Under the pieces are notes generated by a model that was not told where the DNA came from, did not search any database, and saw only the letters and a list, made by a program, of their open reading frames with translations. The position numbers and the translations under genes were made by a program. A DNA stretch of 64,000 nt from Humibacter albus DSM 18994 (GTDB lineage: Bacteria > Actinomycetota > Actinomycetes > Actinomycetales > Microbacteriaceae). Shown here in pieces: positions 27,902 to 35,137 of this stretch (its first letter is position 1; each line of letters starts with the position of its first letter). The stretch spans positions 1 through 64,000 of the forward strand of contig NZ_ATXT01000001.1 of assembly GCF_000421825.1 (NCBI RefSeq). The letters run 5' to 3'.

Positions 27902-28497
27902 GCGACGAGCGGCACGACGACTTCACCCGGGAAGCGCTGATCGTGCGCCTCGTCGAGCATCGCGGCAGCGACCGTTGCTCGCCCGATCGACACAGCCAGG
28001 TCCAGTGGTGGTGCCTGGGTCAGCCGGACGGTCCGCCGTACGGGGCCGGCCGCGTCTTCGCTGAGAAGGCCGGCATGGAAGACGGTGCCGCCCGCGGCGA
28101 GGATGATGCCGTCTGCCTGAACCTTGTCGGGGAGCCTGTCACCGAGCAGCGCCCCGAGCTTGTCCGCAACCGGACCGGCGGCCCGTGCGGACTCACCTGT
28201 TCCGTAGGCGCCGAGCCAGATCAGGCGCGCGGGCGCCGCCGCGACGGCTGCGCGAGCTCCCAGCGTGAGAATTCCGGCATGGTCGGTGCCGAGCGCAGAG
28301 ACGAGAGTGGTGTCGTGCGAGACCCCGGCCGCGATGCTTGCAGGGTCTTCGACGTCGCCGGCAACCACGCGTACCCCCGGAGCCATGATCCGTTCGGGGC
28401 GACGAGCGATAGCGGTCACGCCATCGCCTCGTCGAAGAGCCTCCTCGATGAGGAAGCGGCCGGTACGGCCGGTTGCGCCGAGAATCGTGATGTCCAT
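27898..28497 (-). CDS. NAD(P)H-binding atypical short-chain dehydrogenase
   Basis: The protein of 199 residues opens MDITILGATGRTGRFLIEEA, the GxxGxxG Rossmann site of NmrA/HSCARG-like atypical dehydrogenases. A LIWLGAYGTGES segment occupies the usual catalytic-strand position but has no full YxxxK. It may act as a redox sensor or reductase. It is translated just ahead of the MFS exporter and is separated by 58 bases from the LysR regulator on the same strand. Confidence 0.82.
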   Translation of the reverse strand: MDITILGATGRTGRFLIEEALRRGDGVTAIARRPERIMAPGVRVVAGDVEDPASIAAGVSHDTTLVSALGTDHAGILTLGARAAVAAAPARLIWLGAYGTGESARAAGPVADKLGALLGDRLPDKVQADGIILAAGGTVFHAGLLSEDAAGPVRRTVRLTQAPPLDLAVSIGRATVAAAMLDEAHDQRFPGEVVVPLVA

Positions 28498-28555
28498 GCC
28501 TTCACGGTACGAACGAGCGGCGCATTACTCCAGTGCATGTTCTGCACCCAATGAT

Positions 28556-29491
28556 TTACGCACGGTAAATTTGTGAAAGCTCTTGTTCGGGCGCTTCCAG
28601 CTGCCGTGCGGACTCCAGCACTTGTCGCCGGAGCCACGCGTGAGCGGGGTCGTTGTTGCAGCGCCGGTGCCAGGTGCTGGCCACGGGTGCCGCCGGAATT
28701 TCGAGAGGTGCCGGCAGTGGGCGGATGGCGAGCCCGAGCGCCTCGATCAGCGGACGAGAGACCATCGCCGTGGTCAGGACGAGGACGTCGCTTCGGCTGG
28801 CCGCGTGCAACGCCATCGTGCTCGTGCCGACCGCGGCGATGATCCGCCGGTGCAGCCCGTGGGCCTCGAGGACATCATCGATCGGAGCCTGCAGCCGTCC
28901 ACGCCGCGAAATCACCACGTGCGGGAAAGACACGAACTCGTCGAGACTGAGGCGCGCCTCTCCAGGATGTCCGGAACGCATCGCGACGACCAGCCGATCG
29001 TGCGCAAGAATCTCGGAACGGAACTCCGGACCGGACAAACTCTGCTGCCCGAGTTGCAGGTCCACGTGGCCTCGGCGCAGGTCGTCGGTATCGACGGAGT
29101 CCTCCGCGAGAATGCGCAATCGCACACCAGGCGCCTGCTCGCGCACTCTGTCCAGCAACACCGGGGTCACTGCTGTGGCCAACCCCTCGTGGCAGCGCAG
29201 CGTGAAGGTTCGATCAAGATCGGCGAGATTCAGCTCAGGACTGGGTGCGAGCACGGATCGCGCCCCTCGGACCAACTGCGCGACTTCGCCCCGGATCGCG
29301 AGCGCGTATGGCGTGGGGACCATGCTGCGCCCGGTGCGCACCAGGATTTCGTCGCCCGTGAGACGTCGGAGACGACCGAGACTTCGCGACACGGCCGGCG
29401 AAGAGAGGTGCAACCGATCAGCAGCGCCGCCCACGCTGCCTTCCTCCAGAAGCGCTTCGAAAACCACCAAGAGGTTCAGATCCAGTTGCAT
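28556..29491 (-). CDS. LysR-family transcriptional regulator
   Basis: The 311-residue protein starts with the LysR winged helix (MQLDLNLLVVFEALLEEGSVGGAADRLHLSSPAVSRSLGRL) and has the two-lobed effector-binding domain from about residue 90. LysR regulators generally control nearby genes, so it may regulate the NAD(P)-binding protein and the exporter downstream on the same strand. It lies at the left flank of the island, with a terminator hairpin 160 bases upstream. Confidence 0.88.
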   Translation of the reverse strand: MQLDLNLLVVFEALLEEGSVGGAADRLHLSSPAVSRSLGRLRRLTGDEILVRTGRSMVPTPYALAIRGEVAQLVRGARSVLAPSPELNLADLDRTFTLRCHEGLATAVTPVLLDRVREQAPGVRLRILAEDSVDTDDLRRGHVDLQLGQQSLSGPEFRSEILAHDRLVVAMRSGHPGEARLSLDEFVSFPHVVISRRGRLQAPIDDVLEAHGLHRRIIAAVGTSTMALHAASRSDVLVLTTAMVSRPLIEALGLAIRPLPAPLEIPAAPVASTWHRRCNNDPAHAWLRRQVLESARQLEAPEQELSQIYRA

Positions 29492-29650
29492 ACGCCTGAA
29501 TGTTACACACTCGATTATTGCCGCACGAGCAATCTTCCCGACACTTCTTTACCACCGGGTCCGCCTATCGCACCGCCGCTGCCGCCTCTGCGCGAAAGCA
29601 GCCAACGCCTCCTGCACGATCGAGTTCCCTGCCAGCACAGCACCAAAGCG

Positions 29651-29676
29651 AAAGGCCGCCCCGGAGGGCGGCCTTT
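29651..29676. terminator. Strong GC hairpin terminator
   Basis: AAAGGCCGCCC and GGGCGGCCTTT pair perfectly over 11 bp with a four-base loop (CGGA). It is in the gap between the LysR gene and the first island gene and would insulate them. The A-run and T-run at the two ends make it workable in both directions. The rest of the gap 29492-29751 shows no gene. Confidence 0.75.
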
Positions 29677-29751
29677 CAAGCTCAACAGCTGCGACAACGG
29701 CCCGGGCTCAGATCTTCACCGCCTCATTGCACGGTGTTTCTCATCAGAGCC

Positions 29752-30198
29752 ATGGTGGAAGTGCTGGGAACTTACTCGAATCATAGAGGCGCCGGAAACC
29801 CGGTACTTTCACTGATCGACGACGCCCGGAGGTGGCAGATACCTTCGGGGAATCGAAACGACAGGCCGCTACAGAACAAGGTGCGACACCTGTCCGCTGA
29901 CGAGGTCGCTGAGCTTGTGAGCGCCTACCAGGGCGGCAACTCAACATACACGCTCTCCCGTCGCTTCGGGATACGTCGAGCGACCGTCGTCGCCCACCTT
30001 GAACGTCACGGGGTCGAGCGGCGGGCTAATCACCGTGTCCAACTGGATGCCGAGACGCGTGAGGCCGTTATCGGCCTTGGGACGTCCAAATGGTCGGTGC
30101 ACAAAATAGCCGCGCAGCTCGGACTGACGGAACGGATCGTTGCCAGGACACTCGACGATGCCCGCGTGGAGCGCACTCGGCTTCGTCCAGCCAAATGA
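29752..30198 (+). CDS. Helix-turn-helix protein of the resolvase type
   Basis: From the ATG at 29752 the protein has 148 residues. LSADEVAELVSAYQGGNSTY then LSRRFGIRRATVVAHLERHG is a Hin/resolvase-like helix-turn-helix (about residues 48-90). A second one follows: LGTSKWSVHKIAAQLGLTERIVARTLDDA. No catalytic resolvase domain is present, so it is a DNA-binding protein or a recombinase C-terminal relic. It is the first gene of the island. An upstream start is possible in the same frame. Confidence 0.65.
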   Translation: MVEVLGTYSNHRGAGNPVLSLIDDARRWQIPSGNRNDRPLQNKVRHLSADEVAELVSAYQGGNSTYTLSRRFGIRRATVVAHLERHGVERRANHRVQLDAETREAVIGLGTSKWSVHKIAAQLGLTERIVARTLDDARVERTRLRPAK

Positions 30199-30204
30199 GT
30201 ACCG

Positions 30205-30429
30205 CTACGACATGTCTTCTTGGATGAGCTGGAGCCGATCGTACGCAAACTGATTGACGATACCGAGCACCAGATCGCGCGGCGTCATCGGCGATCTTAT
30301 CCGGTATTCGATCTCGCTCTCCAAAAGAGGGTCGGGGGTGAGATAAAAGTCGCCGATGATCGTGCGTTGACGTGATCGTAAATCTCCGTCTGGGGAAAGC
30401 GATTGTCGCCGTGGACAGGTTGGACATGC
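30205..30429 (-). pseudogene. C-terminal fragment of an unknown gene
   Basis: A frame open for 74 residues ends with stop 30207-30205 and reads like protein (SPDGDLRSRQRTIIGDFYL, then SEIEYRIRSPMTPRDLV). No start codon lies at its upstream end, where a stop (30432-30430) closes the frame, and the preceding bases to about 30590 look coding in other minus-strand frames. I read this as the decayed 3' end of a gene with one or more frameshifts. The family is not recognised. Confidence 0.4.
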
Positions 30430-30595
30430 CTATGCGATGGCCGCGCGGCAAGCGACTTGGGTGCCGAGGCGAGAGTGACAACCTCCTCGGTGCCGTGTAG
30501 GACGAGACGGGAATGTCGACGTGTGTCACGTTGAGCACGGCTGCGAGGCTGGTCAGCTCCTGGAACCGCGTCCCTCCAAGAAGTAGCTTATTGAC

Positions 30596-31143
30596 ATGGC
30601 GACTCGGCGCGGCGTGAACGTTACGGTCAAATTGCCCTTCATCGACATCGAGGTACAGGACGTTGCGAACCTCTTCGCCCACAAGCATGACAAGCCCGTG
30701 GCCGGCCCATTTTTGATCGTCGAGCTCAGAAACGGACTCGCGCTCACCTCAGATGCACGAGACGACGTCGGAAGCCGGCCGGTGCTGTCCTCCATTCATG
30801 GCACGTTAAGCCAACAATGGGGCTTCAGGCGAACTAGCAACAATGACGAATTCATCATTCTCTCGCTTGCCAATGGCCTCGCTCTTGACGCAACCGAGGA
30901 CGATCACGATGGTCGACCGCTGATCGTATGGACAGAACATGGGTGCCGCAGCAACGCTGGACTCTTCATGCGAGCGCGGATGGGCTCGGCTGGCAGCTCC
31001 AGACAGTTCATGGATCGCATCGCAACATTGACGTCGGTTGGCGGCCAACCAATGCGGATGAAGTTTGGCTTTGGGAAGCACATGGACGTACGCACCAAAC
31101 GTTCCTTGTACTTCCTGTCGGAAGACTTACGGCGCCACTGTAG
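30596..31143 (+). pseudogene. Ricin-type beta-trefoil lectin protein, frameshifted
   Basis: The first frame (from 30596) holds two trefoil repeats: GPFLIVELRNGLALTS with SQQWGFRR, and FIILSLANGLALDAT with GRPLIVW. At about 30940 coding shifts to another frame, where QQRWTLHASADGLGWQLQTV continues the third repeat and ends at 31143. QxW motifs are seen in both frames, so one base was lost (or two gained). Ricin folds bind sugars. The start is weakly supported. It may be inactive, or a sequencing error. Confidence 0.6.
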
Positions 31144-31194
31144 ATGCCAGTCATCTAATGAGGTGAGCCTCTGACCGCGAGCCGTAGGGCTGGT

Positions 31195-31338
31195 TTGCGG
31201 GGCCTGATCGACGCATGCTGTGGTGATGAGTCCGTGTGCACCTATTGTGGGCGCGTATTCGACCAGGAATGCCTCCTGATTACCCGCATAGTTGATCCGG
31301 CCGCATTCACCTATCAGTACTGGGAAAGTCCAATCTAA
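31195..31338 (+). CDS. Possible small cysteine-rich ORF
   Basis: A frame of about 47 residues (TTG at 31195 or GTG at 31234) contains ACCGDESVCTYCGRVF, a possible metal-binding knuckle, and ends in YQYWESPI at a TAA just before the inverted repeat at 31339. No ribosome site is evident. The composition looks protein-like, but it may be a relic of a larger gene. Confidence 0.25.
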   Translation: MRGLIDACCGDESVCTYCGRVFDQECLLITRIVDPAAFTYQYWESPI

Positions 31339-31385
31339 ATGCGGACGATCGCGCCCGGATGCCCTCCAGGTGCGATCGTCCGCAT
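31339..31385. terminator. 14-bp inverted repeat, probable bidirectional terminator
   Basis: ATGCGGACGATCGC (31339-31352) is matched perfectly by GCGATCGTCCGCAT (31372-31385), with a 19-base loop. It lies between the small rightward ORF and the leftward DUF3892 gene, 18 bases beyond the stop of the latter, the place expected for a shared terminator. The long loop is unusual for one. Confidence 0.55.
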
Positions 31386-31403
31386 CCCGCCGTCGTTCCC
31401 CCA

Positions 31404-31664
31404 CTACAAGTCAGGGAGGTCGTCGAGGTTGTTCCTTGTCGTGTTGTCCCGATCCGTGCGCAGGTACTTGCCGGTCGGTCCGTTCACGACTCGAATCTCG
31501 GTCCGCTTCTCGGGCCACTGCACGTGGTAGGTGTTGATGCCTAGTTCGATGTCGCTTATCGCCCCCGCCTTCAGCCGAGGTGACCAGAACTGGCCGGGGT
31601 TCCCGATACCCGTGATGTCGCCATCACGATTCTTACTGGTGTGAGTTACTTGACGATCTGCCAT
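31404..31664 (-). CDS. DUF3892 family protein
   Basis: The 86-residue protein has the whole family pattern: VTHTSKNRDGDITGIGNPG, WSPRLKAGAISDIELG, then GPTGKYLRTDRDNTTRNNLD at the end. DUF3892 proteins are short, common on mobile elements and of unknown function. It follows the small KNTGRG protein by 70 bases, across a hairpin, and both are likely transcribed from the promoter motif at 31932-31965. Confidence 0.85.
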   Translation of the reverse strand: MADRQVTHTSKNRDGDITGIGNPGQFWSPRLKAGAISDIELGINTYHVQWPEKRTEIRVVNGPTGKYLRTDRDNTTRNNLDDLPDL

Positions 31665-31701
31665 GATGTTCTCATTTCTCTCGATGCTTCGTGATCAAGC
31701 A

Positions 31702-31725
31702 AGTCGGCGCCAAAAGGCGCCGACT
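31702..31725 (-). terminator. Hairpin between two small island genes
   Basis: AGTCGGCGCC and GGCGCCGACT form a perfect 10-bp stem with an AAAA loop, nine bases beyond the stop of the 31735-31890 gene. It could be a terminator, partial read-through to the DUF3892 gene being possible, or a transcript-stabilising stem. Confidence 0.6.
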
Positions 31726-31734
31726 CCGCTTCGG

Positions 31735-31890
31735 TCACTTCTCGTTGCGAACGCCCTTGTGCTGGTTCGGGCTGCCGTTCACGATCCGGCCGGTCGAGGT
31801 GTCGCGCTTGAACCAGGTCTTTCCCACCTGGAACTCGCTCCGTCCCTTGACCGCTCCTACGCGGTGACCGCGTCCCGTGTTCTTCGCCAC
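31735..31890 (-). CDS. Small basic hypothetical protein of mobile elements
   Basis: From GTG 31890, with GGAG five bases before it, the product has 51 residues: VAKNTGRGHRVGAVKGRSEF, then WFKRDTSTGRIVN and a lysine-rich end. It resembles small proteins of phages and integrative elements that begin (M/V)AKNTGK; no function is known. A longer frame starts at 31944 but lies inside the promoter motif, so the shorter form is preferred. It is followed by the DUF3892 gene. Confidence 0.7.
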   Translation of the reverse strand: MAKNTGRGHRVGAVKGRSEFQVGKTWFKRDTSTGRIVNGSPNQHKGVRNEK

Positions 31891-31931
31891 TTTGGCTCCA
31901 TCTCCGAAGCCGACCGTCGGCCCCTCATCAA

Positions 31932-31965
31932 GTAGTCGGAGCAAGAGGCGGTTGAGTTAGCGGCA
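31932..31965 (-). promoter_or_regulatory. Promoter-like motif, copy 1 (same as 34220-34253)
   Basis: On the minus strand the sequence reads TGCCGCTAACTCAACCGC, then 7 bases, then TCCGACTAC. Copy 2 lies 5' of the sigma-factor gene. The copies match at 26 of 34 positions, with the differences mostly in the middle and the ends conserved, which is the pattern of a -35/-10 promoter. It precedes the 31735-31890 and DUF3892 genes. Recognition by the island's own sigma factor is inferred. Confidence 0.5.
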
Positions 31966-32970
31966 GTTTTCGCAGAGCCCATCTACGAGCAGATGACGCT
32001 GGAAGATCATGAAGCATCCGTCGCAAGTCGCCTCTGTCTTTGCTCCGTGATCACAGCGGCACTGTTTGCAGACTGGGCAGAAGCCTTGGCCGCACCTATC
32101 ACAGGGATAGCCACGGAATGTGCGGTCCTGACCACAACAGTGGATGTGCAGCAGGGGGCGAACGTCGAAGTCGCGTGGCTGGAGAACGTAGTTCGGCTCG
32201 ACCTTCCAGACGTCGTCACCGGCCAGGATGGCGATGATCCGCCTATCATCCGTGATGGCATCTGCGTAGAAGTCGGCTGTGCGATCCCATGAGTCGCGCC
32301 AGGTCACGCGCCTCGTGAGGTTTCCGCCAGATGGCATCGTACGTAGGCCATGCCCCTCCGGCACCAATTGCCCGCGCCAGGGGTATACCTTGGGCCAGCC
32401 ATCTTCCGGGTCCGGATGGATGCTGACATGGTGGACCTCGCCATCGTAACGGTTGATTAGGACGACAGCGCCAAGGCCGCGAATACGTTGAGCGATGGCG
32501 ATCGCACACGCCTGATAGCTCGCCTGGCTGCCGTCGTAGAGATCTTGAACATGATGAGCTCGAATCAGACTCGATCCGACGACTTCAGAAGTGAGATCCT
32601 CGGGCAAGAGGAGTCGCTGGGCAATCTGATCGCATACGGTCTCGAGCAAAGCCGGCGGGTCCGCCTCATCGGCGATCCAATCGAAGAGTCCGGTGTCCTG
32701 CTCGACGAGCCAATGTCCGAGTTCGTGAGCCAACGTGAAATTCTGCCGGCGACTGTTATGCGTTGGCGCGTATAGGATCACGCCATCCTCGAGGAACGAC
32801 ATTCCGTCGCAGAATCCCCCATCGTCCCGACGCTCCGACAACGAACCAACGGCACGAACCTTTAGACCAAGCCTGGCCGTAAGCGCCTGCTGAGGGTCCA
32901 GAACAAACTCTTCGCGCGTCGCCTCATCAAGAATCTTGATAGCACGATCTGCCCACGGGCCAAGTCTCAT
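31957..32970 (-). CDS. ImmA/IrrE (M78) metallopeptidase with C-terminal zinc ribbon
   Basis: The 337-residue protein has HELGHW (H82-E83...H86), the zinc site of ImmA/IrrE proteases, in the first 150 residues. The last 70 residues hold many Cys and His (CCGQDRTF, CDRCGQGFCPVC, CDGC, CENC), an added double zinc-ribbon domain. ImmA-type proteases cleave an XRE repressor to switch on genes; the XRE partner is encoded just upstream, with an ATGA overlap. The zinc tail may sense DNA or metal. Confidence 0.85.
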   Translation of the reverse strand: MRLGPWADRAIKILDEATREEFVLDPQQALTARLGLKVRAVGSLSERRDDGGFCDGMSFLEDGVILYAPTHNSRRQNFTLAHELGHWLVEQDTGLFDWIADEADPPALLETVCDQIAQRLLLPEDLTSEVVGSSLIRAHHVQDLYDGSQASYQACAIAIAQRIRGLGAVVLINRYDGEVHHVSIHPDPEDGWPKVYPWRGQLVPEGHGLRTMPSGGNLTRRVTWRDSWDRTADFYADAITDDRRIIAILAGDDVWKVEPNYVLQPRDFDVRPLLHIHCCGQDRTFRGYPCDRCGQGFCPVCKQCRCDHGAKTEATCDGCFMIFQRHLLVDGLCENCR

Positions 32971-33629
32971 TCGTTGTCCGTGCTTTCAACCGCGCTCACC
33001 ATCGCTTCGAGCGTCTCGATGAGAACATCCGCTTCCGGGGGGCTACCACGGTGCACCGCAACGACCATACGAGACTCAAGCGCCGAACTTGCCAAGGCAA
33101 CCGTTGTGCCCTGAATACTCGCCCACCGCTCCGCCAGGCTCTTGAACGCAGCCGAAGCCACTACGTTTGCTAGCCGTGCACGCTCGGGATCCTCTCCCGC
33201 ACGCCGGCGAAGCCGATCTGCGTCTACGTGCGTCTCCTCTGCCAGCGCCTTGATAAGCGCCGGCATCTGTGGAGCATTCCGGCCGGTCTCCCAGGCGAAG
33301 ACGTCCTTGCTCGTGACCTTCCAGCCGCGAACTGTGAGCTTCGCCGCCAGTCCGCTCACCGTGAGGCCTGATTGCTTACGTGCAGTGGCGAGCGCCTTGC
33401 CATCAAGCTCTGTCTCGGGATCGGGCACGAGCCCCAACATCGCCGCGACGGGATCCTCCTCGAGAGGAGGAGCACTCTGCTGACTTGCCCACGCCAGATC
33501 GGCCGTCTCTACCAGCTTGCGAATCTCGGGGTGGGCAGTGAGCAACTCCGCGCCCGACGCCAAGGCTGGTCGCCCCGCTCGGGCATCAAGGATCTCCGCA
33601 ATCTCGTCGTCCCGGCTTTCTGAAACCAT
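32967..33629 (-). CDS. XRE-type repressor, partner of the ImmA protease
   Basis: From ATG 33629, with GGGGG seven bases upstream, the protein has 220 residues. A helix-turn-helix (LDGKALATARKQSGLTVSGLAAKL, KVTSKDVFAWETGRNAPQM) lies near residues 75-125, followed by a helical C-terminal domain that is the likely cleavage or dimer region. It overlaps the sigma gene by 44 bases and the protease gene by ATGA. By analogy with ICEBs1 ImmR/ImmA it represses island genes until cleaved. Confidence 0.78.
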   Translation of the reverse strand: MVSESRDDEIAEILDARAGRPALASGAELLTAHPEIRKLVETADLAWASQQSAPPLEEDPVAAMLGLVPDPETELDGKALATARKQSGLTVSGLAAKLTVRGWKVTSKDVFAWETGRNAPQMPALIKALAEETHVDADRLRRRAGEDPERARLANVVASAAFKSLAERWASIQGTTVALASSALESRMVVAVHRGSPPEADVLIETLEAMVSAVESTDNE

Positions 33630-34149
33630 CTGTACCCCCTTCCTCCACAGCGACACTGATCTTGAACAAGACCTTCGTACTAATCTGACTGACCCTGGCC
33701 GGCGTCACGCCCAAATCCGCAGCCACGTCCACCCTGGGACGGTCCGCGACGATGTACTGCGCAAGAACAAAGCTCTCTTGATTGTCCAGGTGTGCGCGGG
33801 CGATGGCTGATCGTGCACGAGCGATCTTCTCGAGCCGTTCCAGAACATCGTCCTCGCCTGTAGGCAGCGCCACCGGCGCATACTCCTCGGAATACCCCAC
33901 ACCACGCGTCATCGCGGCCGAGCGGATCATGTCGAGCGCCCGGCGCTTGGCCGTCGCTACAAGGAGCGCTTCCCAGCTCTTCGGGGCTTCCTTCGGTGGT
34001 GCCTTCATGAGTGAATGCATGGCATCCTGCACCGCGTCTTCTGCAAGGTCGACGCGACCGCTGCCACGTAGCACTTCGTAGGCGACCCCGTACATCGCAT
34101 TGCGATGCTTCTGATACAGAGCCGCCCAATCTATCGAGGCGTCAGCCAT
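33586..34149 (-). CDS. Sigma-70 family (ECF-like) sigma factor
   Basis: The 187-residue protein has a region 2 (LYQKHRNAMYGVAYEVLR, EDAVQDAMHSLM, ATAKRRALDMIRS) and a region 4 helix-turn-helix (RVDVAADLGVTPARVSQIS) near residues 140-165, with no region 3. It is the first gene of a sigma/XRE/protease operon. GGAG lies seven bases before the ATG. A promoter-like motif upstream is repeated before another operon, suggesting that this sigma factor reads its own promoter and that one. No anti-sigma gene is obvious. Confidence 0.8.
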   Translation of the reverse strand: MADASIDWAALYQKHRNAMYGVAYEVLRGSGRVDLAEDAVQDAMHSLMKAPPKEAPKSWEALLVATAKRRALDMIRSAAMTRGVGYSEEYAPVALPTGEDDVLERLEKIARARSAIARAHLDNQESFVLAQYIVADRPRVDVAADLGVTPARVSQISTKVLFKISVAVEEGGTDGFRKPGRRDCGDP

Positions 34150-34219
34150 GAGTACGCTCCAGCGAATGTGTGCACATCCCGCCGCCTTCCTGCCACCCTC
34201 GATGTTCGGTGGTTACAAG

Positions 34220-34253
34220 GTAGTCGGACGCGGGCGCAGTTGAATTAGCGGCA
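34220..34253 (-). promoter_or_regulatory. Promoter-like motif, copy 2, upstream of sigma gene
   Basis: The minus strand reads TGCCGCTAATTCAACTGC, then 7 bases, then TCCGACTAC, ending about 70 bases before the sigma-factor start. It matches copy 1 (31932-31965) at 26 of 34 positions. The rest of the gap 34150-34372 shows no gene. Confidence 0.5.
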
Positions 34254-34372
34254 CACTTCAGGAACGAAGACGGAACCAACTCTCACGCACGAGATGCTCT
34301 CAGCGCTATACGCTGCGCCGGGAGCAACAACGACGGGATCTACTCAAACCGTTCAATGGTCGAGAGTCTCAC

Positions 34373-34552
34373 CTACTGTTCGTCAGGTGATGATTCTCCG
34401 ATACTTATTGCCTCTTGGGGTGCCCCACTGGCCATGAGAAAGCCGGCGCCTCCATCGCTCTCCTGCAAGAATCCAACGATCTCACCGCCATCGTCGGATG
34501 CGTCATTGTCTCCGATGATGCTGTCCTCGAAGTCCGGTCGCCCCACGTTCAT
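34373..34552 (-). CDS. Small acidic hypothetical protein
   Basis: From the ATG at 34552, which overlaps the stop of the upstream membrane-protein gene (ATGA), the product has 59 residues and is very acidic: DFEDSIIGDNDASDDGGEIV, then GESSPDEQ at the end. No family is recognised. Coupling to the membrane protein suggests a partner such as an inhibitor. A longer frame from 34633 is unlikely because of the overlap. Confidence 0.55.
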   Translation of the reverse strand: MNVGRPDFEDSIIGDNDASDDGGEIVGFLQESDGGAGFLMASGAPQEAISIGESSPDEQ

Positions 34553-35046
34553 CCTCCAAGTAGTTGAGCGGCAAAGACGGTCGCCAGAGAAGCTGTAGAC
34601 AAGACGAGGGCGCCAAAGCCGCACCAGACCCAAGTGGCCCGCGTGACCAAGTCGGCTTCGCGTGACGTTATTGCCCGTGACTTACCTTGCACGATCTCTG
34701 TCTCAATGGCCAATGCGGTCTTGTTCGTATCAAGATATCGATCCGTGAGCCGCTGTGCCACAAGCCCGAGGCGGCGCGCGGGACGAAGCGCGACCGCGGC
34801 GCACAGAACGGCAACGCCGGCAAACACGAGCGCCGCGATCCCAAACCAAGCCTGGGTGGACCAGATCTGCGATGTCGACGCCGCGACAAGAACCCCAGCT
34901 GACACAGCCAGGAACGAGGCCTTGCTGGTTACGCTAACGGAGCGCTCTCCAACGTCTGTAGTCAGCCGGTCGAGCTCCTCATTCAATAGCCGGACGCGAG
35001 CGTGCCGCGCTCGTAGTGCGCGGTCTTGCTGCGACTCTTTGGACAC
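34549..35046 (-). CDS. Three-segment membrane protein, effector-like
   Basis: The 165-residue protein has a basic helical N-terminus (residues 1-40), two membrane helices in a hairpin (about 43-60 and 66-88), a soluble helical part and a third membrane helix (about 137-161). This order resembles small transmembrane effectors of defence systems (SLATT- or Pycsar-effector-like), but no signature allows naming. It is divergent from the HEPN-like gene at 35138 and coupled to a small acidic gene. Confidence 0.55.
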   Translation of the reverse strand: MSKESQQDRALRARHARVRLLNEELDRLTTDVGERSVSVTSKASFLAVSAGVLVAASTSQIWSTQAWFGIAALVFAGVAVLCAAVALRPARRLGLVAQRLTDRYLDTNKTALAIETEIVQGKSRAITSREADLVTRATWVWCGFGALVLSTASLATVFAAQLLGG

Positions 35047-35137
35047 AGTGCAAAGACTACCTGCGAGAAGTAGGAGGCCTCCGGTGCGGGGTCTCGACGC
35101 GCGGACCGTGCTGCTACTTCTCTGATATCAATGTCCT

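Noticed and set aside
31339-31385. Transposon terminal inverted repeat
   Set aside because: Both arms lie 19 bases apart with no transposase between or beside them, so a hairpin is the simpler reading.
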